Source: Fibrobacter sp. (GTDB lineage: Bacteria > Fibrobacterota > Fibrobacteria > Fibrobacterales > Fibrobacteraceae). Taken from it: 56,271 bases of DNA. Of this stretch, positions 33,830 through 42,872 are shown piece after piece. Position 1 is the first letter of the stretch, and each line of letters opens with the position of its first letter. The position numbers were made by a program, and so were the translations under genes. The stretch lies in assembly GCA_024399065.1 (NCBI GenBank), contig JAKSIB010000022.1, forward strand, positions 1-56,271, read 5' to 3'. Below the pieces are notes generated by a model. It had not been told where the DNA came from. It did no database searches and saw only the letters and a list, made by a program, of their open reading frames with translations.

Positions 33830-33852
33830 GAAAAGCCGAACAAAGTTCGGCC
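33830..33852 (-). terminator. Terminator of the FGE-like gene
   Basis: On the minus strand the stem GCCGAAC/GTTCGGC with an AAA loop (plus-strand 33835-33851) is followed by TTTTC. Confidence 0.75.
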
Positions 33853-33859
33853 ATTACAA

Positions 33860-35239
33860 TTACTTAATTTCTCTCACTAAACGCAAGCCTTGGAAAGGCT
33901 TGTAGTTAACGCCATCATCACCACAACGGGTATACTTGTTTATATCTTCACGAGGCGACGTTAAGGAACCACCCTTGCATATAGAAGTTTCCCCATTGAA
34001 AATACTTTTGCCAGGCAACATGGTTCTCTCGCAAACAAGTCCAAAAATATCATATAATCCATAACCATTGGGCTTTAACAATCCAACAGGGCGAGATTTC
34101 TGCCGCCATTGACAGCAAGAGTGTTCTAAAGACATCCGATCATCATATTTATTCTTATCAAGTTTCGTCCAAACATCATTGCTATCAACTACGCCAAACC
34201 ATGCAATTGAAGCGGTTCTTGAAGAATCATCCTTAAGAGACGCATCATCTAAGCGTCCCGTATAAGCACTCGCAAGAGCCATCCACTCATCATAATACGG
34301 CAAGCGATAGCCATCCGCTTCTTTATCGACATTCACATGAACAGACCCTACAGAAAACCTATCAACAACAGAAAACCTTTCATTTCGCACCCCAAACGAG
34401 CCATCTTCCCTAAAACTGTAAAATCTCTTTTCGGCAATCACAAGAGAATAGACAGGTTTAAAGCCGTCCCGTAAACTACGAAGGTTCGCATAAGCCATTG
34501 CATAATAAAAATCGACACGAACAGCGGCCGAATCATGAGCATAGCAAGTTTCCCCCTTTCGCATCATTTTTTTCTTTTCTATCCAAAAATTCTTGTTATC
34601 GCTCAACATTTCATTTGCTTGTGCAGGAATGGAATCCCACAACATTTGAACAAATTCACATTCAGTCACCTTATACTTATCTACCGCAAGAATTTTATTC
34701 ATTTCCTCGGACCTTATAGGATCTCGATAAAGACGTCTACCCTTACTATCATATGGCGCTTCAAACACAGTTTCCGTTCCTAGACTATGTTTCTTTGCAG
34801 TCAAGTCAATATATTTCATCCCGACAAGGAGATTGAACGTAACCACATGGCCGATTTGAGTCACGTACTGGATTTTCCCGTTTTTCACGTAGTTGCCGGA
34901 ATTCAGTTGAATGCAGTCGCCCACTTTTTCGTAAGAGAAGTCCTTGACCTTCCAAAGTCCCTTATCGCTGCCATCAACACAGATGGTGTAATCTGTGTTT
35001 TTCTCCATCTCGAGCCAAGCAACAGAATCTTTCAGCGGAACGCTGATGGAGTCTTGTGCTGTATATATATTATTTTCAGCAGTTTTCCTAGATAAGGGAT
35101 TAGATGTTTTTTCAAACAAAGCCTTTGGCCCTTTAGTCCGATTAGCACCACTTGTTTCAGCCCCATTAACCTCATACAAATGCGTATTTGCCGCAAACGC
35201 AACAGATGCAATAAATACTAAAAAAATTTTCATTTTCAT
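33860..35239 (-). CDS. Secreted formylglycine-generating-enzyme-like (SUMF1) protein
   Basis: The 459-residue protein has a signal peptide (MKMKIFLVFIASVAFA), about 150 residues of unknown N-terminal domain, and a C-terminal FGE/SUMF1 fold: the early KYKVTECEFVQMLWD, YRLPYYDEWMALASAY, RPVGLLKPNGYGLYDIFGLV, CKGGSLTSP and FQGLRLVREIK. The catalytic cysteines of true FGE are not evident, so it may bind or display rather than oxidise. Such proteins are expanded in Fibrobacter. The ATG at 35239 follows AAAAGGGTTTTAAAT. A truncated peptidase gene lies just upstream in the same direction. Confidence 0.75.
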   Translation of the reverse strand: MKMKIFLVFIASVAFAANTHLYEVNGAETSGANRTKGPKALFEKTSNPLSRKTAENNIYTAQDSISVPLKDSVAWLEMEKNTDYTICVDGSDKGLWKVKDFSYEKVGDCIQLNSGNYVKNGKIQYVTQIGHVVTFNLLVGMKYIDLTAKKHSLGTETVFEAPYDSKGRRLYRDPIRSEEMNKILAVDKYKVTECEFVQMLWDSIPAQANEMLSDNKNFWIEKKKMMRKGETCYAHDSAAVRVDFYYAMAYANLRSLRDGFKPVYSLVIAEKRFYSFREDGSFGVRNERFSVVDRFSVGSVHVNVDKEADGYRLPYYDEWMALASAYTGRLDDASLKDDSSRTASIAWFGVVDSNDVWTKLDKNKYDDRMSLEHSCCQWRQKSRPVGLLKPNGYGLYDIFGLVCERTMLPGKSIFNGETSICKGGSLTSPREDINKYTRCGDDGVNYKPFQGLRLVREIK

Positions 35240-35267
35240 ATTTAAAACCCTTTTTATAATAAAATAC

Positions 35268-35702
35268 CTACTTTCCCTTATCTTCAACTATACATTTTTT
35301 TATAAAACAAGCACTACTTGAGCGGATACAATCCCATTGATTTTCTATACCATAAACCTTATTTCCTTCAGAATCCTTCCCCAAATAACACCTATCATTG
35401 GATCCCGTTTCAACAACAAACAATGGTCTATAACGAAGCCTATAACCAGAATCATCTTTCCATCCCATCAAATTGGTTTCATCAAAAGCAAAAGAAGGAA
35501 TCGCGTCAATAGGATTTTCCAGGTCTTTTACATATCGTGCATAATTGCTAGGATAAGAAAGATCGTCATCTGCAATAAACAAATCTGTAAGTCCAAACGA
35601 ATGTCCAATTTCATGGACTATTGTATTTAATGAAGCGTCCCCCACCAAGTGCCCTCCCCAAACAATTCCTCCCGTTACAGGATTCCAGCCTCGTTTTATA
35701 CA
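35268..35702 (-). pseudogene. Truncated metzincin-like metalloprotease
   Basis: The frame encodes the zinc motif HEIGHSFGLTD (HExxHxxGxxD) and, further on, NLMGW as a likely Met-turn, the layout of metzincin-type secreted peptidases with Asp as third ligand. The N-terminal part, including any signal peptide, is gone: the frame can only start within the terminator of the neighbouring symporter gene. The C-terminal end contains several cysteines. It is probably dead, though the active site itself is intact. Confidence 0.65.
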
Positions 35703-35739
35703 AAAAAAACTCGTCGGCAAAACCGGCGAGTTTTAATTT
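35702..35739 (-). terminator. Terminator of the symporter operon
   Basis: On the minus strand the stem CTCGCCGG/CCGACGAG (plus-strand 35710-35730, one wobble) runs into T8 (35702-35709). Confidence 0.85.
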
Positions 35740-35799
35740 TTTGCGAATTGATTTTCCGCGGAGGTGTTTTGCAGCGACATTTCGTCGCAATCGTTTCAA

Positions 35800-37035
35800 T
35801 TACTTAGCGGACTTTTCCAGGTCCTTATTGGTCATGGCGCAGACGCAGGAATCAGACCAGACGTTTTCTGCAGTCTCGATCATATCGATGATTGCGTACA
35901 GCGGAAGGATCACGCCCATAACGCCGATGTTTGCGTTCATGCCCACCATGAGGGAAAGGGTCAGGAAGTAGCAGCCCATAGGCACGCCTGCGTTACCCAC
36001 AGCGCTAACCACGGAAATCAGAACCCACATGAGCATGGTGCCGATGGAAAGCTCGATGCCGCTATTCTGCATCACAAAGAGGCTGGTCACCAGAATGAAG
36101 GCTGCGCAACCGTTCATGTTGATGGTGGTGCAGATGGGGAGCACAAAGCGGGACACTTCAGGATTCACCTTCAGGTTGTCTTCGGCAGACTGCATAGTCA
36201 CAGGAAGAGTAGCAGCGGAGCTCTTGGTGAAGAAAGCCATCATCACAGCGGGGCTCATCTTCTTCAGAACATGGAGCGGGTTGAGGCCGCGAGCCAAGAG
36301 GAACAGCGGAAGCACAATGCAGAACTGAAGAACGTTACCGCCCATCACCACAGCGAGGTACTTACCCAAGGAACCCACAACCACGCCAGCATTCACCTGA
36401 GCGGAAAGCTGAGCAGCAAAGGCAACAACGCCAAGAGGCAAAGCCCAAACGAGAGCGCGAATCAAAGTGAAGAGGAGTTCACGAAGACCAAGAATCACCT
36501 TCAGCAAAGCGGACTTGTTTTCAGAATCCGGCATGAAAGCAAGGCCAAGGCCAACAGCGGCAGCAACCATCAAGATACCGAGAACGTTACCACTCAAGAA
36601 CGGCTGCACCATATTGTTGGGCACCACGCTCAAGAAGTGGTCATAGTAGCTCATGGCACTCAGGTTCTGAGGCACGTCGCCAGCGGCGCCGCTCACCACA
36701 TCCATGGGCAAGTTACCCGGAGCAATGATCAGGTAAAGAATCAGGCCAACTGCAGCGGCAGCGAAAGTGGTAAGGAGGGTGTAAATGATAGTGCGGCCAA
36801 AAATGCGGCCAGTGTTCTTCTTGACACCGAGAGCAGAAAGGGTGGTCATCAAAGCGAGAGCGATGGTGGGAACCGCCACAAACTGGAAAAGGCGAGTGTA
36901 GACAGAAGCGATGAAGTTGATCAGGTTGGTGAGACCTTCGCACTTGATGAGGCCCAGAAGGGCGCCAACGACGAGAGCCACGATCCAAATGATGATTTGC
37001 TTCTTGGGGAAAGATTTTACTTTAGGAGTTGTCAT
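35800..37035 (-). CDS. Dicarboxylate/amino acid:cation symporter (DAACS family)
   Basis: The 411-residue inner-membrane protein has the family marks FFTKSSAATLPVTMQSAE (serine-rich hairpin loop), ICTTINMNGCAAFILVTSLF (NMDGT-like substrate motif, here NMNGC) and NAGVPMGCYF. It takes up glutamate, aspartate or dicarboxylates, or serine, with Na+ or H+; the change in the NMDGT motif leaves the substrate open. The ATG follows AGAGGAAACA and lies 9 bases from the chromate-transporter stop, so it is the last gene of that operon. Confidence 0.88.
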   Translation of the reverse strand: MTTPKVKSFPKKQIIIWIVALVVGALLGLIKCEGLTNLINFIASVYTRLFQFVAVPTIALALMTTLSALGVKKNTGRIFGRTIIYTLLTTFAAAAVGLILYLIIAPGNLPMDVVSGAAGDVPQNLSAMSYYDHFLSVVPNNMVQPFLSGNVLGILMVAAAVGLGLAFMPDSENKSALLKVILGLRELLFTLIRALVWALPLGVVAFAAQLSAQVNAGVVVGSLGKYLAVVMGGNVLQFCIVLPLFLLARGLNPLHVLKKMSPAVMMAFFTKSSAATLPVTMQSAEDNLKVNPEVSRFVLPICTTINMNGCAAFILVTSLFVMQNSGIELSIGTMLMWVLISVVSAVGNAGVPMGCYFLTLSLMVGMNANIGVMGVILPLYAIIDMIETAENVWSDSCVCAMTNKDLEKSAK

Positions 37036-37044
37036 TGTTTCCTC

Positions 37045-37674
37045 TTATAATAAGACGCAGCCAATGGCGGCCGCAACCACAATCATTTTGATAGGACTAA
37101 TTTTAATTTTAAAAGGTCCAACCGTAAAGCCCTTGGTCAGGACAAAAGTCAAAACAAACAGCGAAATGCTCACTGCGAAATGGAAAGTGTCATTGGGATC
37201 GCCACCCATGGGCTTTCCAAAAAGTTCCGTGAAAGGATTTCCGAAGTTTTCGGCGGTCATAAGCATCAAGGTAGCCGCAAGTAAAAGTCCTACTACCGTG
37301 GGGCGCAAACCCTTGAAAACGGATTGCACTGCAGGATGGTTCATGTGCTTCATAAAGAAGCGGCTAATGAGGAGCATCAAAATCAGGGAGGGCAGCACCA
37401 CGGAGAAGGTGGCAACGCAACTTCCCAAAACGCAAACCCAGGGCTCTGCCCCAGAATTCTGCAAAGCCGTGTATCCCGCAAAAGTCGCAGAGTTGATTCC
37501 GATGGGGCCCGGCGTCATCTGGCTAATAGCCACAATGTCCGTAAAGTCGGCAGCGCTCATCCAACTGTGATTATAAACCACCTCGCGCTGGATCAGCGAA
37601 AGCATGCCATAGCCGCCGCCAAATCCGAAAAGGCCAATCTGGAAGAACGTATAGAACAGCTGGAGGAAAATCAT
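37045..37674 (-). CDS. Chromate transporter family protein, subunit 2
   Basis: The 209-residue membrane protein is a short-chain CHR transporter: FFQIGLFGFGGGYGMLSLIQ, ISQMTPGPIGINSATFAGY. Short CHR proteins work in pairs of opposite topology to export chromate or move other anions. The partner gene is 55 bases upstream. The start is the ATG at 37674. Confidence 0.88.
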   Translation of the reverse strand: MIFLQLFYTFFQIGLFGFGGGYGMLSLIQREVVYNHSWMSAADFTDIVAISQMTPGPIGINSATFAGYTALQNSGAEPWVCVLGSCVATFSVVLPSLILMLLISRFFMKHMNHPAVQSVFKGLRPTVVGLLLAATLMLMTAENFGNPFTELFGKPMGGDPNDTFHFAVSISLFVLTFVLTKGFTVGPFKIKISPIKMIVVAAAIGCVLL

Positions 37675-37680
37675 GAATTA

Positions 37681-37710
37681 GGCTCCAGGTTACAGGCTAC
37701 AGGTATGAGG
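37681..37710 (-). repeat. GGCTCCAGG repeat between chromate-transporter genes
   Basis: The plus strand begins GGCTCCAGGTTACAGGC and ends TATGAGG. It resembles the two repeats within the glycosyltransferase gene and fills much of the 55-base gap. Confidence 0.5.
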
Positions 37711-37729
37711 AAAAATGCACATGTATTCA

Positions 37730-38287
37730 TTATGCATCTTTCCTTTTGAAACGGCCCACAAGGTAGCCGCCAACGCCAGCAGCCAAAATAATCAAAATCG
37801 GGGACACGCCCAAAAACCAAATTAACAGAGCGCTTGCAATAGGAATCCAGAAGGTAAAGCGATTCAGCTTCGCTTTCTTCGCTAGGTTAAAGGTGGGCAC
37901 CGCAATCAATGCCACCACGGCAGGGCGAATTCCGCGGAACGCCGCGGCCACCATCTGGTTGTCCTTAAACTGATGGAAGAAAAGCGCAATCAGCAAAATG
38001 ATGATGAAGGATGGGAGCGCGGTCCCGATGCAGCTCACAAGCGCCCCCTTCACACGCCTCAGGCGATACCCGATAAAGATGGCGATGTTCACCGCAAAAA
38101 TCCCCGGGCAGCTCTGTGCAATGGCCATCAGGTCCAGAAATTCTTCCTTGCCTACCCACTTCTTCTTCTCGATGATTTCCGATTCAATCAGCGGAATCAT
38201 GGCGTAGCCCCCGCCAATAGTAAACAAGCCGATCTTGAAGAACGTCAAGAAAGCATCAAGATAAATATTGCGGAATTTTTCGGACAT
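37730..38287 (-). CDS. Chromate transporter family protein, subunit 1
   Basis: The 185-residue short-chain CHR protein has LTFFKIGLFTIGGGYAMIPL, MAIAQSCPGIFAVNIAIFIG and three to five further hydrophobic segments. It is the first gene of an operon with subunit 2 and the DAACS symporter. The ATG at 38287 has no clear ribosome binding site. Confidence 0.88.
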   Translation of the reverse strand: MSEKFRNIYLDAFLTFFKIGLFTIGGGYAMIPLIESEIIEKKKWVGKEEFLDLMAIAQSCPGIFAVNIAIFIGYRLRRVKGALVSCIGTALPSFIIILLIALFFHQFKDNQMVAAAFRGIRPAVVALIAVPTFNLAKKAKLNRFTFWIPIASALLIWFLGVSPILIILAAGVGGYLVGRFKRKDA

Positions 38288-38454
38288 GAGACAAATTTAA
38301 CAAAACATGGCGTGTTCAAATCCACAAACCACTTTTTTCTTTTTTTGTTTTACAAATAATTTCTCACCCGCGATAAGAGAATGTAGGGCAAAGGACGTTC
38401 CTATTTGAGATCTTTAAATATACGTCCCGCCCATTTTTTTATTCGAGGGTTATT

Positions 38455-38616
38455 ATGTTCGAAGCACTCATTGACCATTTCCATGTTGCTCGCCAAATCA
38501 TCAATCGCGAAAGCAGCCCAAAACCCGTAAACGTCTATAAGGTCAATGAGATAGCCTATCGTCTTGTCAGCTACCCATTTTCACCAATCTTCAAAGGGAT
38601 ACAATTACCAATCTGA
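38455..38616 (+). CDS. Small unknown protein
   Basis: A 53-residue frame begins MFEALIDHFHVARQIINRES and ends IFKGIQLPI. Codon use looks coding, and the ATG has GAGGGTTATT upstream. I recognise no family. It opens the accessory island after the chromate-transporter genes. Confidence 0.5.
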   Translation: MFEALIDHFHVARQIINRESSPKPVNVYKVNEIAYRLVSYPFSPIFKGIQLPI

Positions 38617-38681
38617 TGGTGGCATAGGGAAATAAATTTCTATCATTATGCAAAGAACCAAACATTGGAACATTTGCAAAT

Positions 38682-39056
38682 ATGAGCCGCGAAACAATAT
38701 CCTTCTTTGTTCCCTCGGAATTTACTCTAGAGAATATCTTTACCACGGTCATTATTATTGGATTGACGATTGCCTTGATAACTTATGTTATAAAGTATCT
38801 TGATCTCAAAAAAAATTTTGATAAAAAAGTCGAAGTCGTCCGTTTACATTACGATGAACTTTTGGCTATAGAGCAAAGAAAGATTGCCAACCATTACGAT
38901 GAATTATTAGCTGTGGAACAAAAAAAGATTGCAAGCATTCCTGGTCACGTTTCAGAACTGAAACGAATTGCATCTGAAATTTCAAAGTGCTGCGAAACTG
39001 ATGATGCTGAACATCAGGAATATCAACCTGACGACCAGACACAAAACCCTCAGTAA
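38682..39056 (+). CDS. Membrane-anchored coiled-coil protein
   Basis: The 124-residue protein has one transmembrane helix (about residues 19-39, IFTTVIIIGLTIALITYVIK) followed by a charged helix containing a duplicated 15-residue unit, HYDELLAIEQRKIA and HYDELLAVEQKKIA. The acidic tail looks disordered. The function is unknown. Its stop is 3 bases from the end of the convergent gene. Confidence 0.55.
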   Translation: MSRETISFFVPSEFTLENIFTTVIIIGLTIALITYVIKYLDLKKNFDKKVEVVRLHYDELLAIEQRKIANHYDELLAVEQKKIASIPGHVSELKRIASEISKCCETDDAEHQEYQPDDQTQNPQ

Positions 39057-39059
39057 GGA

Positions 39060-39512
39060 CTATCGTTTCTTTTCTACGTCCGCGATATTCTTATCCATTT
39101 CCTGAGATACCTTACGAAGCATTCGGACTAGTGCAGAAGACTTTAATGGATGATTATCTGCAGGCAGCAATTTTTGGGCAGGCACGACCTGCCCTTTTAA
39201 CGTTAATAGGAAGGAATAGAAATCCTTCAGTTGTGCTATAGAATTTTCGGAACAACGAATTCGATATTTCTTGAATCGTTCAACCGTTTTGTCTTGATCA
39301 GTCACCAACGATTCTCTTTCATTTCTATTGACTTTGGAATCGGAATGGCAACGCTCCTTAACATATTTTCTAACAAGAATGGTAAAGCCCTCTTGCTTTC
39401 GAGAGCGGCTTTCCATATCCAAGTCGCCATAATCAGCAATGAACTCGTCAATTTTCTTGACAAGTTCATTGAACTCTCCTTTCAGTTCTGAATTTTCAGA
39501 AGCTTTCGCCAT
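39060..39512 (-). CDS. Helical protein of unknown function
   Basis: The 150-residue product is highly charged and mostly helical (ENSELKGEFNELVKKIDEFI, CSENSIAQLKDFYSFLLTLK). No signal or membrane segment is seen. Its ATG shares one base with the stop codon of the upstream gene (TAATG), so translation is coupled. Confidence 0.6.
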   Translation of the reverse strand: MAKASENSELKGEFNELVKKIDEFIADYGDLDMESRSRKQEGFTILVRKYVKERCHSDSKVNRNERESLVTDQDKTVERFKKYRIRCSENSIAQLKDFYSFLLTLKGQVVPAQKLLPADNHPLKSSALVRMLRKVSQEMDKNIADVEKKR

Positions 39513-39844
39513 TACTTACTTTTCTCAAAGCACTTGTTGGCTAATTTCGTAGCCTTCTCACGAGCCTTTTCTAATTCATCGCTAGATGCCTTTTCCAGCT
39601 TTTCAGGATCCTTGCCGAAATAGCATGCCAATGCCCCCACATAGCAAGCACTCCACGTCACCCTATCATTGTATCCGGAAACAGGGATGTTTTGAGAATA
39701 CCCTTCCACCAGCTCCTTCATAATCATATAATCATAGGCCTTACCGAAGCCATCCTTCTTCGCATCCCCAACATCACAAACACCAGGAATCCAAGCATAA
39801 GCAGCGGTTGCACATAAAATAGCCATTGCAAAAAACTTCTTCAT
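39512..39844 (-). CDS. Small secreted or periplasmic protein
   Basis: The 110-residue protein has a signal peptide (MKKFFAMAILCATAAYA), then CDVGDAKKDG and a helical tail with two cysteines near VTWSACYVGALACYFG. I recognise no family. The ATG at 39844 follows AAAGGAGAAAATA and a good promoter; longer in-frame starts would remove the signal peptide position. Confidence 0.65.
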   Translation of the reverse strand: MKKFFAMAILCATAAYAWIPGVCDVGDAKKDGFGKAYDYMIMKELVEGYSQNIPVSGYNDRVTWSACYVGALACYFGKDPEKLEKASSDELEKAREKATKLANKCFEKSK

Positions 39845-39863
39845 TATTTTCTCCTTTTTTGTT

Positions 39864-39892
39864 AATATAATTGAATAAGGTAGAAATGTAAA
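39864..39892 (-). promoter_or_regulatory. Promoter of the small secreted protein operon
   Basis: On the minus strand -35 TTTACA (39887-39892) and -10 TATATT (39864-39869) are 17 bp apart, 19 bases before the start codon. Confidence 0.7.
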
Positions 39893-39920
39893 CACTTTAT
39901 AGCAGAAATTTCAAAAAACA

Positions 39921-42272
39921 ATGCAAACCTTGACCTATGACGAATTCCTTAACGATCCCCTAAAACTGGAGGAGCGCTATCCTACTATTGAAGAATTCGC
40001 ACTTGCCTTTGACGACTTCTTCACGTTAAGGGATGATATTAACCGGTCCGATTATGAGGATATTTACAACAAAGTAAGAGATGGTTCCCGATCAAAGACT
40101 CACCGTACAATCGTAAATAAGGATACAATCAAAAAATACATTGAGTGTTTTGATCTTGGAAATAATACAGCATCCGTAGATCAGATTATTAGTTGGTATA
40201 TCAAAGCAATCAATAAACAAATGGTCATGGGTTCTACCAAGAATTCATACATTCGTCAATGGTTCCGCTTTTTCTTTTGTAAAGCCTTTGGTTTTAGGGA
40301 ATCTACCACTAATATTTCATGGATAGACAATGTTCCTAACTCCGAAACAGGGAAAGATTTCTTCATCTATTTGAATTGCCTTGATGATGAAAAAATTTTG
40401 CACCACCTCACAGATGAAGCGAATAAAAAGAACTATCAAAACTGGAAAAAATTTTCCAACAATTCCTTCAACTCTATCAAAATCAAATCAATTATATCCT
40501 TTTTAAGGGATGTAAATTCTAGCGAGGAAACAGTTGACAAGAGAGGCTTTTTAATTAACTGGTTTTATTCTAAATGCGAAAAAGACTTTCCCTTTGACGA
40601 AAAAATTTTTAGAGATTATGATCCCCGAAATCCCTTGCGAAGAGATGAAAGTCCTTATACAGATCAACTTAATAAATTGAATGAAAAAATAGATGGTCCT
40701 AAAGGGGAAAATACCAAAGAGGAAATTATTCAGGAAATTTCTTTCCTAAAAAAGAATGTACCGCCTACAGATTATCCAGTTTTACTTTTTGCAGAATACC
40801 GTCACGCCGTTTATCAAGAAAAAAATGATGAAGCCATAGAGCTCGGGAAAATTATATCCGATATTTTTTTCTACGTAGGTTCAGGGGGACTTGGTTTCAT
40901 TGATAAAACTCCATCCCTATGGTTTAACAATATGGCACCATTCGTTGCACACATTGCCATGGAGGATTCTATTGGAAAATTAAAGTCTTCCGCCTCAAAA
41001 CTATATACCCGCTTATGTAATTACTCTTACCTAGTCAACTTTGACCTTGATCCTTTTGATCTAAAGAATCTGCAAAATTTTGATTTTTCAAATAGCGATG
41101 ATCTAAACAGCCTTAAGAAAACATCAAATGTTTTATTTCAAAATGTATTCCTACCCAGTTCTTTTTATAACAAGAGGGAACTATCCCTTGACTTAAAATA
41201 TGATGATGCAAAACTAAACCAAAAAGAGATTACCTTCGGGAATATTTCTGGCTATGCCATTGAAATTGCGGCACAAATAAATGATGTACATAGTTTCAAG
41301 GATATCCTATCTAAAGGTGGTGATGTTACTAAGACAAAGAACGACCATAAAAACGCATTGTATTGGTCTATTCACAATATGATGATTAATTTACCAATCG
41401 GATTTTGGCGATCTGAAATATTTCCCCATTCTGGAGAACACATGTATGATGAGCGAATTGTCAACTTCATTTTTCCTGGGGGTAAGAAAACCATTAGTTC
41501 ACTTAAAGAGTATCACCAGGTTCATGCCGAAGAACTAAAAAAAGGACGCGAGATTTTTGATTTAGTCATTTCAAAATATGTAGAATCAAAAAGAATTCCT
41601 GAACAATTAACATTCTTTAATGATAAAGATATTCTTTATGCAGCAATCGCACGTATTGGAGATGTTCAAGTTGTTGAAAAAATTCTAAACGGTTTTGGCA
41701 TTGACGTATTTAAGAACAAAAATGAAAATTATTTTGAGGCCGCACTGGGTTTATATAGTAATGTTTTTATGTATAGAAACGGGATTCAACGTGATCCAAA
41801 CCTTGATCCATTTCGTAAAATAAAATCCACTTACAAAGAACTCATAAACAATCCAGAATACGAATCTGCCCGAAAAGTAAACGAAGGATGCCTATTATTT
41901 TCAGAATTGACCATGCCTGAATATAATTTTGAAAGTTCCTGTCAACTTATTTATGAACAGGATCTTTTAAGCATCATAAAGCTGCTCATCGCGAATCATT
42001 TCAATCCTTGCCTAAACGCAGAGGAACCTCAGGATTACCCACAGGAATTGAAACCTTATGACAGCATCATGTACGCCATAGAACTAGGATGGACACCTTG
42101 TGTCGAATTGCTGTGCAAGTATATTAAATCGGAATTCAAGGAACACTGGGAACACCGCAAAGAAAAATATCTCTACTATGCGAACATATTCACTAAAAAA
42201 CAACATACTCCATACCCACCCATGCAAATTAGACAAGATTTATTCCGGAAAATAGTCCGATTATCCCGTTAA
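39921..42272 (+). CDS. Large orphan protein with ankyrin-like C-terminal half
   Basis: The 783-residue protein has no signal peptide and an unrecognised helical N-terminal half rich in Asn, Lys and Phe. From about residue 440 it shows ankyrin-like spacing (GYAIEIAAQINDVHSFKDIL, DILYAAIARIGDVQVVEKIL, SCQLIYEQDLLSIIKLLIAN, IMYAIELGWTPCVELLCKYI). The gene is clearly more AT-rich than its neighbours, which suggests transfer. The ATG lacks a Shine-Dalgarno. A strong terminator follows. A role in defence or host interaction is possible but not shown. Confidence 0.6.
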   Translation: MQTLTYDEFLNDPLKLEERYPTIEEFALAFDDFFTLRDDINRSDYEDIYNKVRDGSRSKTHRTIVNKDTIKKYIECFDLGNNTASVDQIISWYIKAINKQMVMGSTKNSYIRQWFRFFFCKAFGFRESTTNISWIDNVPNSETGKDFFIYLNCLDDEKILHHLTDEANKKNYQNWKKFSNNSFNSIKIKSIISFLRDVNSSEETVDKRGFLINWFYSKCEKDFPFDEKIFRDYDPRNPLRRDESPYTDQLNKLNEKIDGPKGENTKEEIIQEISFLKKNVPPTDYPVLLFAEYRHAVYQEKNDEAIELGKIISDIFFYVGSGGLGFIDKTPSLWFNNMAPFVAHIAMEDSIGKLKSSASKLYTRLCNYSYLVNFDLDPFDLKNLQNFDFSNSDDLNSLKKTSNVLFQNVFLPSSFYNKRELSLDLKYDDAKLNQKEITFGNISGYAIEIAAQINDVHSFKDILSKGGDVTKTKNDHKNALYWSIHNMMINLPIGFWRSEIFPHSGEHMYDERIVNFIFPGGKKTISSLKEYHQVHAEELKKGREIFDLVISKYVESKRIPEQLTFFNDKDILYAAIARIGDVQVVEKILNGFGIDVFKNKNENYFEAALGLYSNVFMYRNGIQRDPNLDPFRKIKSTYKELINNPEYESARKVNEGCLLFSELTMPEYNFESSCQLIYEQDLLSIIKLLIANHFNPCLNAEEPQDYPQELKPYDSIMYAIELGWTPCVELLCKYIKSEFKEHWEHRKEKYLYYANIFTKKQHTPYPPMQIRQDLFRKIVRLSR

Positions 42273-42287
42273 AAAACTCAGCCATTT

Positions 42288-42318
42288 TCCCCCGAGCATT
42301 TCTCGGGGGATTTTTTTT
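42288..42318 (+). terminator. Terminator of the large orphan gene
   Basis: The stem TCCCCCGAG/CTCGGGGGA with a 5-base loop runs into T8. Confidence 0.92.
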
Positions 42319-42627
42319 GTTTATGGACATCACTTCAAGCAAAGAGTCCATCATGCATTCATTCCACTAAATTTCACACTTTTTGGCCTTTTTGAGTCAA
42401 AATCGCCACTTTTCAGGCTACAAGAAACTTGTCCCGATTTGTCTTAGAACGCAAATCTAAATCTGTAAACGTAAGCGGCTGAGCCGCTTAGACAAAAAAA
42501 ATCACGCAGTAGCGACACACCCTCATTTGCCAAACCACCGAGTTTGTGCAGCAGATTGACATCACCGGCATTTGGGCCTTTTTCAAATATAACACCAAAT
42601 CAACCCATTTCAAAAAAGGAGTCAATT
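42319..42627. other. Intergenic stretch upstream of the helicase operon
   Basis: No gene is seen. It contains a TGGAC/GTCCA hairpin (42334-42360 area) and AAGCGGC-TGA-GCCGCTT near 42473. A TTGACA at 42556 and a TATAAC at 42588 are 26 bp apart, too far for a normal promoter. The promoter of the helicase operon should lie here but is not clear. Confidence 0.5.
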
Positions 42628-42858
42628 ATGACAACAACACCAAATTACGAGATCGTAACCGAGGGAAACGTTCCAGACAAAATTTATCAAAAAGCACGGG
42701 ACATTGTCCGCAAGCCATTCAAGTGGAGAAAAACCAAAAGGAAACACAATCTTCTTTCCTATCGCATCACACAATGTTTTCGACTAGTGAAGATTGGAAA
42801 CACATCCATCCTCCGACTAATGGATCACAAGCATTACGATCACTACCTCACCCTTTAA
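42628..42858 (+). CDS. Small ParE/RelE-like protein, first gene of the helicase operon
   Basis: The 76-residue protein has a basic middle (KPFKWRKTKRKHNLLSYRIT) and ends with SILRLMDHKHYDHYL. The RYRL-like CFRLVKIGN strand and the HYDHYL end recall the last two strands of RelE/ParE-type folds, but the similarity is short. The ATG at 42628 follows AAAAAGGAGTCAATT. The helicase gene begins 14 bases downstream. It may be a regulator or effector of the operon. Confidence 0.55.
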   Translation: MTTTPNYEIVTEGNVPDKIYQKARDIVRKPFKWRKTKRKHNLLSYRITQCFRLVKIGNTSILRLMDHKHYDHYLTL

Positions 42859-42872
42859 AAAGGAAATAAACC

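Noticed and set aside
35764-37050. 428-codon plus-strand frame across the symporter gene
   Set aside because: It is antisense to the DAACS gene; its His/Ser/Gln-rich translation is typical of a shadow.
42556-42593. Promoter TTGACA/TATAAC upstream of the helicase operon
   Set aside because: The spacing is 26 bp, outside the normal range.
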